This document shows positions 12,103 through 12,178 of a DNA stretch of 12,178 bases, piece by piece. Source of the stretch: Planctomycetota bacterium (GTDB taxonomy: Bacteria; Planctomycetota; Planctomycetia; Pirellulales; Lacipirellulaceae); contig JAKEIB010000254.1 in NCBI GenBank assembly GCA_022614705.1, positions 1 to 12,178 of the forward strand. Direction: 5' to 3'. Position 1 is the stretch's first letter. The number at the start of each line of letters is the position of its first letter. The position numbers and the translations under genes were made by a program. Under the pieces are notes generated by a model. It ran no database searches. It saw only the letters and a program-made list of their open reading frames with translations, and was not told the DNA's origin.

Positions 12103-12178
12103 GTGACTTCGGTTAACTCTTAGGATTTCAACAAGTTGCGTTCGACAATGCGTGTACACGATCTGAACTCGCCAGCAG

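Noticed and set aside
12103..12178. Possible 3' end of a minus-strand gene entering from the right edge
   Set aside because: Several short frames are open to the edge, but none has recognisable protein sequence and too little is visible to choose.

Overview
The window looks like a stretch of a GC-rich planctomycete-type chromosome, probably Pirellulales-like. That placement is inference. It rests on few recognisable Shine-Dalgarno sequences, two predicted lipoproteins and a Gly/His-rich secreted protein, scattered housekeeping and histidine genes, and intergenic gaps packed with palindromic repeats of a style I associate from memory with planctomycete genomes. No mobile element, CRISPR array or tRNA was seen.

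Layout. Positions 1-144 hold the 3' part of a 5S rRNA and a strong intrinsic terminator, so this is the end of an rRNA operon. Positions 145-434 hold no large gene, but do contain a possible 24-codon ORF with a good ribosome binding site that could be masked by a leader sequence. guaA (GMP synthase) runs leftward and is divergent from surE (nucleotidase). surE is followed on the plus strand by a predicted lipoprotein and a secreted Gly/His-rich protein. A leftward block then reads eno (enolase), a 134-aa two-helix membrane protein and a 182-aa membrane protein; the last two overlap by ATGA. Divergent from eno is an OmpA-type lipoprotein, followed rightward by hisH, hisA and a fusA2-type elongation factor G paralogue. 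The last 264 bp after fusA2 are a cluster of hairpins with no gene recognised.

How the parts relate. guaA and surE both concern purine nucleotides, and hisH and hisA are two steps of histidine synthesis. No hisF or other his gene is adjacent, and hisH and hisA are 295 bp apart, so there is no compact his operon here. The window is mainly core metabolism and envelope genes.

The most unusual aspect is what lies between the genes. At least seven gaps carry long inverted repeats, each a different sequence family. They include a loopless 62-bp palindrome of 7-bp units ending 7 bp before hisH and a hairpin ending 8 bp before surE. Two repeat families extend into the coding sequence of the 134-aa membrane protein and supply both its N- and C-terminal tails. 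I see no clear defence, biosynthetic or mobile system. The best candidates for something undescribed are the repeat collection, the eno-linked membrane pair and the possible small ORF near 346. All promoter calls were made by eye.
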